A DNA stretch of 7,879 nucleotides from positions 1-7,879 of the forward strand of contig CALHWU010000099.1 of NCBI GenBank assembly GCA_938039795.1, given 5' to 3'. Every line of letters starts with the position of its first letter. The first letter of the stretch is position 1. This DNA is from an uncultured Muribaculaceae bacterium. GTDB lineage: Bacteria; Bacteroidota; Bacteroidia; Bacteroidales; Muribaculaceae. Shown here piece by piece: positions 1 to 5,557 of this stretch. Below the pieces are notes generated by a model. It saw only the letters and a program-made list of their open reading frames with translations, was not told the DNA's origin and searched no databases. A program made the translations under genes and the position numbers.

Positions 1-163
1 TAGCATCCGCCAAAACTATCTGCTGTTGCAATACTGCCATACCAGTCTTAGGGATTTCCGGATCATTCTCTTTCTCTCGAAGATTTTCCTCCAGATAAGT
101 TTTTAATATTTTAATATTTTCCTCAATACTGGCAATACATGATTGTTGACTTTCAGGCGGTAT
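1..163 (-). other. AT-rich fragment with an unidentified helical reading frame leaving the window
   Basis: On the minus strand a frame different from that of the adjoining endonuclease is open from the junction near 163 to base 1. It reads IPPESQQSCIASIEENIK, then KTYLEENLREKENDPEIP, and ends at the edge around VLQQQIVLADA. The spacing of I, L and Y suggests an amphipathic helix or coiled coil. Base composition is clearly more AT-rich than the coding DNA to the right. No start codon is visible at the left of the frame, so this is probably part of a gene joined to the endonuclease by insertion or deletion. The PP...QQ..IA.IE pattern loosely recalls the helical spacer of type I restriction specificity subunits, but this is too weak for a call. 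It could also be part of a transposase. Confidence 0.35.
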
Positions 164-363
164 TTTCCCGAATTCCACTGGCGTGATCCCTGCGGCGAGA
201 ATTCGAGATCGAACTTGCTGTTGGAGTTGATCGTGTCGAAGAGGTTCTCAAGATTGTAGAATGCGATGCCGTAGACGGTGCCGTCGGCCTGGCGTCCGGT
301 GCGTGCGCCAAGCGACGCGACGATGGTGAGCGCCATTATGGCGCAGAGGAGGTGTCGTTTCAT
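103..363 (-). pseudogene. Secreted endonuclease/exonuclease/phosphatase-family protein, truncated
   Basis: The 86-residue frame starts with a Sec-type signal peptide (MKRHLLCAIMALTIVASLGA) and then shows YGIAFYNLENLFDT. This is the conserved first strand of the endonuclease/exonuclease/phosphatase fold, in which the Asn and Glu of NLEN help bind metal and phosphate. The stretch LEFSPQGSRQWNSGKY follows, also typical of the Bacteroidales members. Family members run to roughly 300-370 residues with further Asp/His catalytic motifs. Here recognisable similarity stops near residue 66 (about base 163) and a stop follows at residue 87 inside AT-rich DNA, so the enzyme cannot be active. The start is supported by the signal peptide and the short gap to the divergent gene. 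The original substrate (nucleic acid or phosphoester) cannot be told. Confidence 0.75.
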
Positions 364-381
364 CTTTTCAAAATTTGCTCG

Positions 382-411
382 TAAAGTTACACAAAATTTT
401 GGCTAACTTTG
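382..411. promoter_or_regulatory. Divergent Bacteroidetes-type -7 boxes
   Basis: On the plus strand TAACTTTG (404-411) matches the Bacteroidetes sigma-ABfr -7 consensus TAnnTTTG exactly and lies 4 bp before the ATG at 416. On the minus strand TAACTTTA (382-389) matches all but the last base and would serve the truncated endonuclease gene. No TTTG lies at the usual 19-21 bp ahead of the plus-strand box; the nearest, at 374-377, is 26 bp away. The spacing predicts a plus-strand transcript starting at or next to the ATG. Confidence 0.5.
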
Positions 412-415
412 CAAC

Positions 416-1654
416 ATGAACCAGTCAAGCATACGACATAAATCATGGCAACTTGAGACGGGTGTTGGCGACGACGTCTTCAATGACCTGTTTCTCAATG
501 CCGAACGGATATATCTTCTCGACCGGATGGCCGACGGGAGCACTCTCGTCAGTCTGATTGAAGGACACTGCGAGAGGCGCATCAGGGTGGACGCCGGCGA
601 GGAAGTTTCAGGAAGCGTCATGCTGCGTGCCCTCCAGGCTCCTGATACCGGGACGACAGCCGCTCGCGGTGATGCGCTGCAGCTTTCAGGGCGCACCATA
701 CGACGCTATATGTCGCGCACCGATGTGGAACGGATGATCGACGACTTCATTGCCCGCGAGGGGCGTCCCGCGCCGGAACTGGTGGTGGAAGCCACCGTGG
801 TGGCCTCGCGCAAGGGGGAGCGTCTCGAACGCGACACCACCGTGACTGTGCCTCTGCCAGATTTCAAGGTGACCACTCCTCCGCGGCCGGCCACAGCAGC
901 CTCTCCGCGCGGCCGCCGCAATCTGCGCGGCTGGCTTGAGGATTCCGGCAATGAAGGGACCGACGACAGTGCCGATCACACCGACGGCATAAGCTCTCGC
1001 CGCTCTCGCCGCCGTCGCCGCCGGAGCGGCTGGGTGTTCGCGCTGCTGGCTGTCGTAGCGCTTGGAGTAGGTTATGCGGCAGTGCGCTATCTTCCCGTAC
1101 TGATACCTGCGGCTGACCTGATCGCCTCGACGGAGAGTACCGACGTGAGCGGCGTGAAGCCCCACGATGACGGCGTGCCCGTGCACTTCGTGCCTGATTC
1201 TGCGGAGTCCGACAGTGTTGTCGCGGCTGCCATACCGGTCGACACCACCGCATCAGCCATGGCACCTGATACAGCTTCAGTCGCGGCGGTTCAGCCGTCG
1301 CAGGCCGCCGACGAGGCAGCCGACCTGCAGTATCTCAACTCGCAGCGGGTGTGGCGCCGTGCCAGTCTGAAAAGCGACCGCTACAGGGCGTTGTTCGACC
1401 TGTTTGCCGCCGGAAGCATCAAGGATATAGCTGATGCCGACTATTTCGCCCGTGACGGCGTGGCCACCAACCGCGACGCTCTGCGCGTGGCCGACTTGCT
1501 CTGGAGCGCCTACCGCACTCCGACGCAGCGCTCCAACGAGCGCGAGCTCCGCAAGCTCGTCAGGAACGGCGAGATAGATCTGCCGCGCATCTACGACACT
1601 CTTTCGAGATATCGCGATGCCAAACCAAACAAAACGCCTCGTCCGAGACGTTAA
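416..1654 (+). CDS. Single-pass inner-membrane protein of unknown function
   Basis: This 412-residue protein is not one I recognise. Residues 1-150 look like a folded, charged, soluble domain with no signal peptide. A low-complexity stretch follows, with a proline/alanine patch (154-164) and an acidic patch (174-190). An arginine run (RRSRRRRRR, 195-203) immediately precedes one transmembrane segment at about 205-224 (WVFALLAVVALGVGYAAV). By the positive-inside rule the N-terminal domain is cytoplasmic and residues 230-412 are periplasmic. The periplasmic part has an acidic Ala/Ser/Asp linker (235-300) and a helical C-terminal domain (303-400, from LQYLNSQRVWRRASLKSDRY). The layout resembles bitopic envelope or signalling proteins, but no catalytic motif is visible. 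The promoter box at 404-411 suggests a leaderless mRNA. If transcription really starts at or just after the ATG, the next in-frame ATG (527) is an alternative start. Confidence 0.85.
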   Translation: MNQSSIRHKSWQLETGVGDDVFNDLFLNAERIYLLDRMADGSTLVSLIEGHCERRIRVDAGEEVSGSVMLRALQAPDTGTTAARGDALQLSGRTIRRYMSRTDVERMIDDFIAREGRPAPELVVEATVVASRKGERLERDTTVTVPLPDFKVTTPPRPATAASPRGRRNLRGWLEDSGNEGTDDSADHTDGISSRRSRRRRRRSGWVFALLAVVALGVGYAAVRYLPVLIPAADLIASTESTDVSGVKPHDDGVPVHFVPDSAESDSVVAAAIPVDTTASAMAPDTASVAAVQPSQAADEAADLQYLNSQRVWRRASLKSDRYRALFDLFAAGSIKDIADADYFARDGVATNRDALRVADLLWSAYRTPTQRSNERELRKLVRNGEIDLPRIYDTLSRYRDAKPNKTPRPRR

Positions 1655-1683
1655 TTATACATGATGAATATATTATCCCGACA

Positions 1684-2067
1684 ATGAATACAGAAGGATA
1701 TAACGTAAAGAGATTCGACGGCCCGACGAAGCGCTACGTGCGCACAATGGAACTCAGGGGCGATACGCCGGAGTTTTTCCGCGAATACGAGCGTCGACAC
1801 GCCGAGGGCAATGTATGGCCCGAGGTGCTCGAAGGGATCCGCGAGGTCGGAATCCTCGAGATGGAGATCTACCGCTGCGGCAAGCAGCTGGTCATGATCG
1901 TTGAGGCCCCCGAGGATTTCGACTGGGACACGGCCATGGGCCGTCTGGCCACGCTGCCGCGTCAGGCCGAATGGGAGGCCTACATGTCAGAAGTACAGCA
2001 GGCGTCGGCCGAAGCTACATCGTCGGAGAAATGGCGTCCGATGGCCCGCATATTCAATCTCTATTGA
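1684..2067 (+). CDS. L-rhamnose mutarotase family protein (RhaM/DUF718)
   Basis: The 127-residue protein matches the RhaM family of ferredoxin-fold aldose mutarotases, which interconvert alpha and beta anomers of L-rhamnose or related deoxy sugars in the cytoplasm. Visible hallmarks are EYERRHAEGNVWPEV (35-48), in which His39 corresponds to the catalytic His of E. coli RhaM, then GIREVGILEMEIYRCGKQLVM (52 onward) with its conserved Tyr, and the tail EKWRPMARIFNLY. Length is close to normal, with about 20 extra N-terminal residues (MNTEGYNVKRFDGPTKRYVR) that I believe are common in Bacteroidales homologues. No sugar kinase, isomerase or aldolase of a rhamnose or fucose pathway lies next to it, so the exact sugar is open. 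Dtd starts 13 bp downstream. Confidence 0.85.
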   Translation: MNTEGYNVKRFDGPTKRYVRTMELRGDTPEFFREYERRHAEGNVWPEVLEGIREVGILEMEIYRCGKQLVMIVEAPEDFDWDTAMGRLATLPRQAEWEAYMSEVQQASAEATSSEKWRPMARIFNLY

Positions 2068-2080
2068 CCTTCCGGGTAAG

Positions 2081-2533
2081 ATGAGGATAGTGATACAGCG
2101 CGTCGGTCATGCCTCCGTCAGTATCGGTGGTGAGCTCGTCAGCGCCATAGGCCGCGGCCTTATGGTGCTTGTCGGGGTGGAGCATGGCGATGAGATGGCC
2201 GATGTCGTGTGGCTTGCGGCCAAGACCGCCGCGCTGCGCATCTTTCCCGATGATGCTGGGGTGATGAACCGCTCCGTGATCGACTGCGGCGGCGAGATTC
2301 TGGCCGTCAGTCAGTTCACTCTGACAGCCTCTACGCGCAAGGGTAACCGCCCCAGCTATATACGCGCGGCAGGGCATGAGACCGCCACCGCTCTCTATGA
2401 AGCCTACTGCTCTGAGCTGGCGCGACTCACCGGGCGCCCGACTGCCATGGGAGTGTTTGGCGCCGACATGCAGGTGGAGCTTGTCAATGACGGCCCCGTA
2501 ACTATTATAATTGATTCAAAACTAAAAGAATAA
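2081..2533 (+). CDS. dtd: D-aminoacyl-tRNA deacylase
   Basis: The enzyme hydrolyses D-aminoacyl-tRNAs (and mischarged Gly-tRNA) as translation quality control in the cytosol. The sequence opens with MRIVIQRVGHASVSIGG, the classic DTD N-terminus. It carries SQFTL (77-81) followed by KGNRPSY, which line the active-site pocket, and FGADMQVELVNDGPVT (126-141), whose Gly-Pro (138-139) is the cross-subunit cis-proline motif that rejects L-amino acids. Length is 150 residues, normal for the family. The frame is open further upstream, but the start at 2081 is set by this conserved N-terminus; a start at 1901 would overlap the mutarotase gene in another frame with non-homologous residues. The deoC start lies 4 bp after the stop, so the two are surely co-transcribed. 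Confidence 0.95.
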   Translation: MRIVIQRVGHASVSIGGELVSAIGRGLMVLVGVEHGDEMADVVWLAAKTAALRIFPDDAGVMNRSVIDCGGEILAVSQFTLTASTRKGNRPSYIRAAGHETATALYEAYCSELARLTGRPTAMGVFGADMQVELVNDGPVTIIIDSKLKE

Positions 2534-2537
2534 CGAT

Positions 2538-3422
2538 ATGGCAGACAAGTATCACGACACGGTGGCGGCAAGCGCCGTGACAACCGACGATCAGCAGGTG
2601 GCCGATGCAGTGGCCAAAATAATAGCCGAGCATAAGGCTGAGAATATGACTCCGGAGGTGATGCGCATGCTGCTGGGCTGCATCGACCTGACCACGCTTA
2701 AGGCTACCGATTCACAGCAGTCGGTAGCGGCATTCACCGAGAGGGTCAACGACTTTGAGAATGAGCATGGCGATCTGCCCAGCGTGGCCGCCATATGCGT
2801 CTATCCCAATTTCGCCCAGGTGGTGCGCACTGTTCTTGACGTGAGCGAGGTCAATGTGGCATGCGTGGCAGGTGGATTCCCTTCGTCGCAGACCTTCCCC
2901 GAGGTGAAGGTGGCAGAGACAGCTCTGGCCGTGGAGGGGGGCGCCGACGAGATCGACGTGGTGATCAACCTCGGCGATTTTCTCGACGGCGACTGGCAGC
3001 AGGTGTCCGATGATCTCGACGAGATCAAGCATTCCTGCCGCGAGCGTTGCCTAAAAGTGATATTGGAGACCGGCGCTCTCAAGACGGCTAAAAACATCCG
3101 CGACGCGGCTATCCTGGCCATGTATTCCGGAGCTGATTTCATAAAGACCTCCACCGGCAAGGAATATCAGGGAGCGTCGCTGGAGGCGGCCTACGTCATG
3201 GCTCTCGCCATTAAGGAATACGAGGCGAAGGCCGGGCGTATGGTGGGCCTTAAGGTGGCAGGAGGCATCACGACTGCCGACGAGGCCGTGGCCTATTATA
3301 CGATTGTCAAGGAGGTGCTCGGCGAGAAATGGCTCAGCAAGGAGTATTTCCGTATCGGTGCAAGCCGTCTGGCCAACAATCTGCTCGGCGAGATCCTTGG
3401 CGAGGAAACCAAATTTTTCTGA
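2538..3422 (+). CDS. deoC: Deoxyribose-phosphate aldolase
   Basis: The class I aldolase cleaves 2-deoxy-D-ribose 5-phosphate to glyceraldehyde 3-phosphate and acetaldehyde in deoxynucleoside catabolism. The TIM barrel is visible from about residue 42. CIDLTTLKAT (48-57) is the first strand. EIDVVIN (138-144) holds Asp140, equivalent to E. coli Asp102. FIKTSTGK (201-208) holds the Schiff-base Lys203 (E. coli Lys167). LKVAGGI (238-244) holds the proton-relay Lys239 (E. coli Lys201). FRIGASRLANNLL near the C-terminus is the phosphate-binding part. At 294 residues it is longer than the 259-residue E. coli enzyme, mainly through about 35 extra N-terminal residues. The start ATG follows the dtd stop by 4 bp, with an A-rich but weak ribosome site. 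Confidence 0.95.
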   Translation: MADKYHDTVAASAVTTDDQQVADAVAKIIAEHKAENMTPEVMRMLLGCIDLTTLKATDSQQSVAAFTERVNDFENEHGDLPSVAAICVYPNFAQVVRTVLDVSEVNVACVAGGFPSSQTFPEVKVAETALAVEGGADEIDVVINLGDFLDGDWQQVSDDLDEIKHSCRERCLKVILETGALKTAKNIRDAAILAMYSGADFIKTSTGKEYQGASLEAAYVMALAIKEYEAKAGRMVGLKVAGGITTADEAVAYYTIVKEVLGEKWLSKEYFRIGASRLANNLLGEILGEETKFF

Positions 3423-3433
3423 TCTGTCATATC

Positions 3434-3931
3434 ATGGATACTCAGAACTACTGGGCGATATCGACCACAGGCGAACGGCTCGGGCCGATGACGCTCGAAC
3501 AGCTCGTCAGTCTGCATCCGCAGCCAGATACGCCTGTGTGGCGTCAGGGACTCAGTGACTGGACGGCCGCCTGTAAGGTCGAGGAACTGCGTCCGCTCTT
3601 TGTCGCGGCGGCTCCTCCGGTTCCCCCGGCGTCGGCTTCTTATCAGGCGCCGGCGCCACGGACTATGCCATATAATTATCAGTCGGCAGCCAATCCGCAG
3701 CAGACCATGCCTCCCACCTATCTGGCGTGGAGCATAGTGGCGATGCTGCTCTGCTGCATAGTGACCGGCGTGGTGGCCCTTGTCTACTCCACCAAGGTGT
3801 CGAGCCGCTATTATGCCGGCGACTACGAGGGTGCGCGCAAGGCGTCGGAGACCACTGCGATATGGCTCGCCGTGACGGTGGTGTGCGGTCTGATCGCATT
3901 GCCGTTTCAGATCGTGCTGTCGCTCCTATGA
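3434..3931 (+). CDS. GYF_2 and CD225/dispanin-domain membrane protein
   Basis: The protein has 165 residues in two parts. Residues 5-55 form a GYF_2-like domain (YWAISTTGERLGPMTLEQL, then TPVWRQGLSDW), a small fold thought to bind peptides and usually cytoplasmic. After a Pro/Ala/Gln-rich linker (58-94) comes a two-helix dispanin (CD225) region: helix at about 98-120 (AWSIVAMLLCCIVTGVVALVY), the conserved polar loop STKVSSRYYAGDYEGARKAS, and a second helix at 142-164. This pairing is common in Bacteroidetes but its function is unknown. The start at 3434 is chosen because the GYF_2 similarity begins there; the frame remains open upstream inside deoC. The stop overlaps the ATG of the next gene in ATGA, indicating translational coupling. 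Confidence 0.88.
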   Translation: MDTQNYWAISTTGERLGPMTLEQLVSLHPQPDTPVWRQGLSDWTAACKVEELRPLFVAAAPPVPPASASYQAPAPRTMPYNYQSAANPQQTMPPTYLAWSIVAMLLCCIVTGVVALVYSTKVSSRYYAGDYEGARKASETTAIWLAVTVVCGLIALPFQIVLSLL

Positions 3932-4305
3932 CCCGGCGCAGTGCGCTCTGGGCCGCGGGGGCGGTGATCCTGGCGGTCGCCGTGGCGGTATATGCGCTCT
4001 TTGACCCGTCTACGGCGCCTTTCCCGCGGTGTCCGTTTCTTTCGCTGACGGGCCTGCAGTGTCCCGGCTGCGGCTCGCAGCGTGCGATCCATGCGTTGCT
4101 CCACGCCGATATCGCCGGAGCATGGCGCAGCAACGCACTGCTCGTGTTGTCGTTGCCGCTCGTGGCATTGCTGCTCGTTGCGCAGGCGATGAGCCGCCGG
4201 TGGCCTCGGCTCCACAACGCCCTTAATTCGCGCACGGTGATATGGACCGTGTTTACTGTCATTGTAATCTGGTGGATAGCCCGAAATATATGGAATTTAC
4301 CATAG
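3928..4305 (+). CDS. DUF2752 family small membrane protein
   Basis: The 125-residue protein has three likely membrane helices (about 7-24, 70-88 and 104-120). Between the first and second lies the family hallmark, read here as CPFLSLTGLQCPGCGSQRA (35-53) followed by ALLHADIAGAWRSNALL. The three cysteines of CP...CPGCG and the Arg/His of QRAIHALLH are retained, so a metal or redox role is possible, but the family's function is not established. The start at 3928 overlaps the preceding stop by ATGA, and the gene is often found beside CD225/dispanin genes in this phylum, which argues for a shared membrane function. Its 3' end overlaps the AraC-type regulator gene by 16 bp. Confidence 0.88.
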   Translation: MTRRSALWAAGAVILAVAVAVYALFDPSTAPFPRCPFLSLTGLQCPGCGSQRAIHALLHADIAGAWRSNALLVLSLPLVALLLVAQAMSRRWPRLHNALNSRTVIWTVFTVIVIWWIARNIWNLP

Positions 4306-4859
4306 CCGGAATGGTTTGCCGCCATTGTGTGGCCGAGGTTGACCGCGTGCTCCGCAGCCAGGGGCTGACGGTCGAGGAGGTGGAGCTTGGACGCGCCCGC
4401 GTGGCCGAGAACGGCCTGACCGACGGTCAGCGCCGTCATCTGGCCGAGGCTCTGGAGGCATCGGGGTTCAGACTCGTGACCGATCATGCGGCCGAAGTGG
4501 TGGAGCGGGTGAAGCTCGCCGTGATGCATCATGTGCGCGAGGAGCCCGACTGCCGTCTCAACCTGTCGGCGTGCATAGAGCGTCAGACCGGAGAACCATA
4601 TGCCGTGGCGAGCCGCATATTCAGTCAGAGCGAGGGGCGCACCATCGAGAAATACCACATAGCCCAGAAAGTGGAGCGCGTGAAGGAGCTGCTGGGTTAC
4701 GGCGACCGCACCGTCAGCGAGATCGCCTGGCTGACCGGCTACTCCACCACGGCCCATCTCTCACGCCAGTTCAAGGAGGTCACCGGCATGACCCCCTCGC
4801 AATACGTCAGCGCCCTAGCCTCCGGCCACGCCCGCCGCACCCCTCTCCCCGACGTCTGA
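4290..4859 (+). CDS. AraC-type regulator with N-terminal HMA-like metal-binding segment
   Basis: The 189-residue protein begins MEFTIAGMVCRHCVAEVDRV, an HMA-like start with Cys10 and Cys13 in the G-M-x-C-x-x-C position used by heavy-metal-associated domains. The short domain ends near GFRLVTD (59-65). A linker helix and an AraC-type DNA-binding domain follow from about 70 to 175, with two helix-turn-helix units; the second contains TVSEIAWLTGYSTTAHLSRQFKEVTGMTPSQY (141-172), close to the AraC signature. This architecture is a known small Bacteroidetes regulator type often linked to metal efflux genes. I infer that metal binding at the Cys pair controls DNA binding and that the permease at 5558 is the target. 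The ATG at 4290 begins the HMA strand; an earlier ATG at 4242 would add 16 residues unlike the family and lengthen the overlap with the upstream gene. Confidence 0.85.
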   Translation: MEFTIAGMVCRHCVAEVDRVLRSQGLTVEEVELGRARVAENGLTDGQRRHLAEALEASGFRLVTDHAAEVVERVKLAVMHHVREEPDCRLNLSACIERQTGEPYAVASRIFSQSEGRTIEKYHIAQKVERVKELLGYGDRTVSEIAWLTGYSTTAHLSRQFKEVTGMTPSQYVSALASGHARRTPLPDV

Positions 4860-4951
4860 CCTGACGCTTCCTTGTTAAATTTATGATTGTATCTTTCAGG
4901 TTATGAGTTAACTGTGTGTTATAAATTCAGGCTTTGCTTTTTATGCCTCAA

Positions 4952-5044
4952 TTAGCGATCTTCTGGGAAATTGATAAGATCAAAATACATAGCCCTTGTG
5001 GGGGAATGTTTGTCTTTCTCGGAAAGGAACATAAATCCGCATTT
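4952..5044 (-). pseudogene. C-terminal remnant of a GNAT acetyltransferase, probable former toxin
   Basis: On the minus strand, 30 codons followed by a stop read KCGFMFLSEKDKHSPTR, then AMYFDLINFPEDR. This matches the last strands of GNAT acetyltransferases (FY-x-x-x-GF-x-FL-x-E-x-D...TR-x-MY-x-DL). There is no start codon and no acetyl-CoA binding motif. A TAG codon (5045-5047) precedes it in frame, and the stop of the small gene lies just 12 bp upstream. The rest of the gene, normally about 140-170 codons, is gone, apparently by one internal deletion starting right after the partner gene. Confidence 0.6.
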
Positions 5045-5056
5045 CTAAGTGAATAA

Positions 5057-5215
5057 TTACATAGGGAACGTGCTTATGGCTTTGAACGCCTCGTACGCCT
5101 TTCTTGCCGCTTCCTTTTCAGACTTGCTGACCGGAGCGGGATTCGCCATTCTTTTGGCGAAATTTTCAGCGTCCTTGCCCCTTAACACCGGGGTTTCTTT
5201 AATAGGTCGTGCCAT
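5057..5215 (-). CDS. Small antitoxin-like protein (52 aa), orphaned from a GNAT partner
   Basis: The 52-residue protein starts MARPIKETPVLRGKDAENF, continues through a charged helical part (NPAPVSKSEKEAARKAYEAF) and ends FKAISTFPM. I recognise it as a small Bacteroidetes family typically encoded just ahead of a GNAT acetyltransferase, consistent with an antitoxin of a two-gene toxin-antitoxin module; no member-specific function is asserted. Support comes from AAAGGAG on the minus strand 8 bp before the ATG (about 5222-5228), a strong ribosome site for this phylum. The ORF ends 12 bp before a C-terminal GNAT fragment. Its intact frame and good ribosome site suggest it is still expressed although its toxin is lost. 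It may have a role of its own or simply not have decayed yet. Confidence 0.72.
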   Translation of the reverse strand: MARPIKETPVLRGKDAENFAKRMANPAPVSKSEKEAARKAYEAFKAISTFPM

Positions 5216-5293
5216 GTCTATACTCCTTTGTTTGTTATTAGATTAAAAAGATAAAACAAATTTCTGATAGATAGGGTTGTATAGATGATAAAT

Positions 5294-5313
5294 CTTGCAA
5301 TCTTGATTGCAAG
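5294..5313. repeat. Perfect 20-bp palindrome, candidate operator
   Basis: CTTGCAATCTTGATTGCAAG has 9-bp arms that are exact reverse complements around a central TT. It lies about 80 bp upstream of the minus-strand small gene and about 245 bp upstream of the permease. With a 2-base centre it is better suited as a dimer binding site than as an RNA hairpin. No T-tract follows on either strand, so it is not a terminator. Confidence 0.6.
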
Positions 5314-5360
5314 TGTCCGTTGAGCTGTTTGCTTTCTGCTAAACTTGAATTCCCGTGATA

Positions 5361-5396
5361 GGAATGTATGATTATATGGATAATGGAATGTCTGAT
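5361..5396 (+). repeat. Direct repeat GGAATGT(A/C)TGAT, 24 bp apart
   Basis: GGAATGTATGAT (5361-5372) and GGAATGTCTGAT (5385-5396) differ at one base, and both start with the GGAAT core seen again at 5461 and 5482. They lie about 165-200 bp upstream of the permease start, a position fit for a distal regulator site. Confidence 0.45.
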
Positions 5397-5460
5397 AGCT
5401 ACCATATGCTCTGTCAGGGCAAAAAATGCTGCTTTTTGGGACTGGCAGGCCGATGATGAT

Positions 5461-5494
5461 GGAATCAGGCAACATTTTTGCGGAATGATGCAAC
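5461..5494 (+). promoter_or_regulatory. Candidate AraC-type operator: GGAATnnnGCAAC twice, 21 bp apart
   Basis: GGAATCAGGCAAC (5461-5473) and GGAATGATGCAAC (5482-5494) share all ten fixed positions and are offset by exactly 21 bp, two turns of B-DNA. AraC/XylS-family activators classically bind such tandem half-sites with 21-bp spacing. The second copy ends 21 bp before the TAATTTTG box at 5516, so it covers the place where the -33 element would be. The AraC-type regulator at 4290-4859 is the obvious candidate ligand; this link is inferred from position and spacing. Confidence 0.5.
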
Positions 5495-5515
5495 GCGGAC
5501 GGGGGCGGCGTGATG

Positions 5516-5523
5516 TAATTTTG
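5516..5523 (+). promoter_or_regulatory. Probable -7 box of the permease gene
   Basis: TAATTTTG matches the Bacteroidetes -7 consensus TAnnTTTG exactly. It predicts a transcript start near 5528-5530 and a leader of about 30 bases. No TTTG -33 box stands 19-21 bp upstream, consistent with activator dependence. A related 12-mer repeats 30 bp later (ATGTAATTTTGC at 5513-5524, ATGTAATTCTGC at 5543-5554); its one-mismatch box TAATTCTG would place a start right at the ATG. Confidence 0.5.
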
Positions 5524-5557
5524 CAGCATGAAATTCACGTTAATGTAATTCTGCCGT

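Larger units (their letters stand above)
5216..5557. other. Non-coding regulatory stretch between the antitoxin-like gene and the permease
   Basis: I find no convincing gene here. A minus-strand frame over most of it (5218-5568) has atypical composition and no recognisable motif. The left half is AT-rich and carries the upstream region of the minus-strand small gene; the right half becomes GC-richer towards the permease. Besides the elements listed separately, it contains CAAAAA (5420-5425) facing TTTTTG (5433-5438) across 7 bases. Flanking this are the related decamers CTGTCAGGGC (5411-5420) and CTGGCAGGCC (5442-5451), which start 31 bp apart. Confidence 0.6.

Noticed and set aside
3663..4757. 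Long minus-strand frame of 364 codons opposite the DUF2752 and regulator genes
   Set aside because: It is a shadow of GC-rich plus-strand genes with clear family motifs; its own residues (Arg/His/Ala-rich) match nothing.
4929..4950. Hairpin AGGC...GCCT after the regulator gene as a terminator
   Set aside because: Only four base pairs and a long loop; no reliable terminator could be identified for the plus-strand operon.
5049..5246. Plus-strand 65-codon frame
   Set aside because: It lies opposite the small antitoxin-like gene, which has a ribosome site and a recognisable family sequence.
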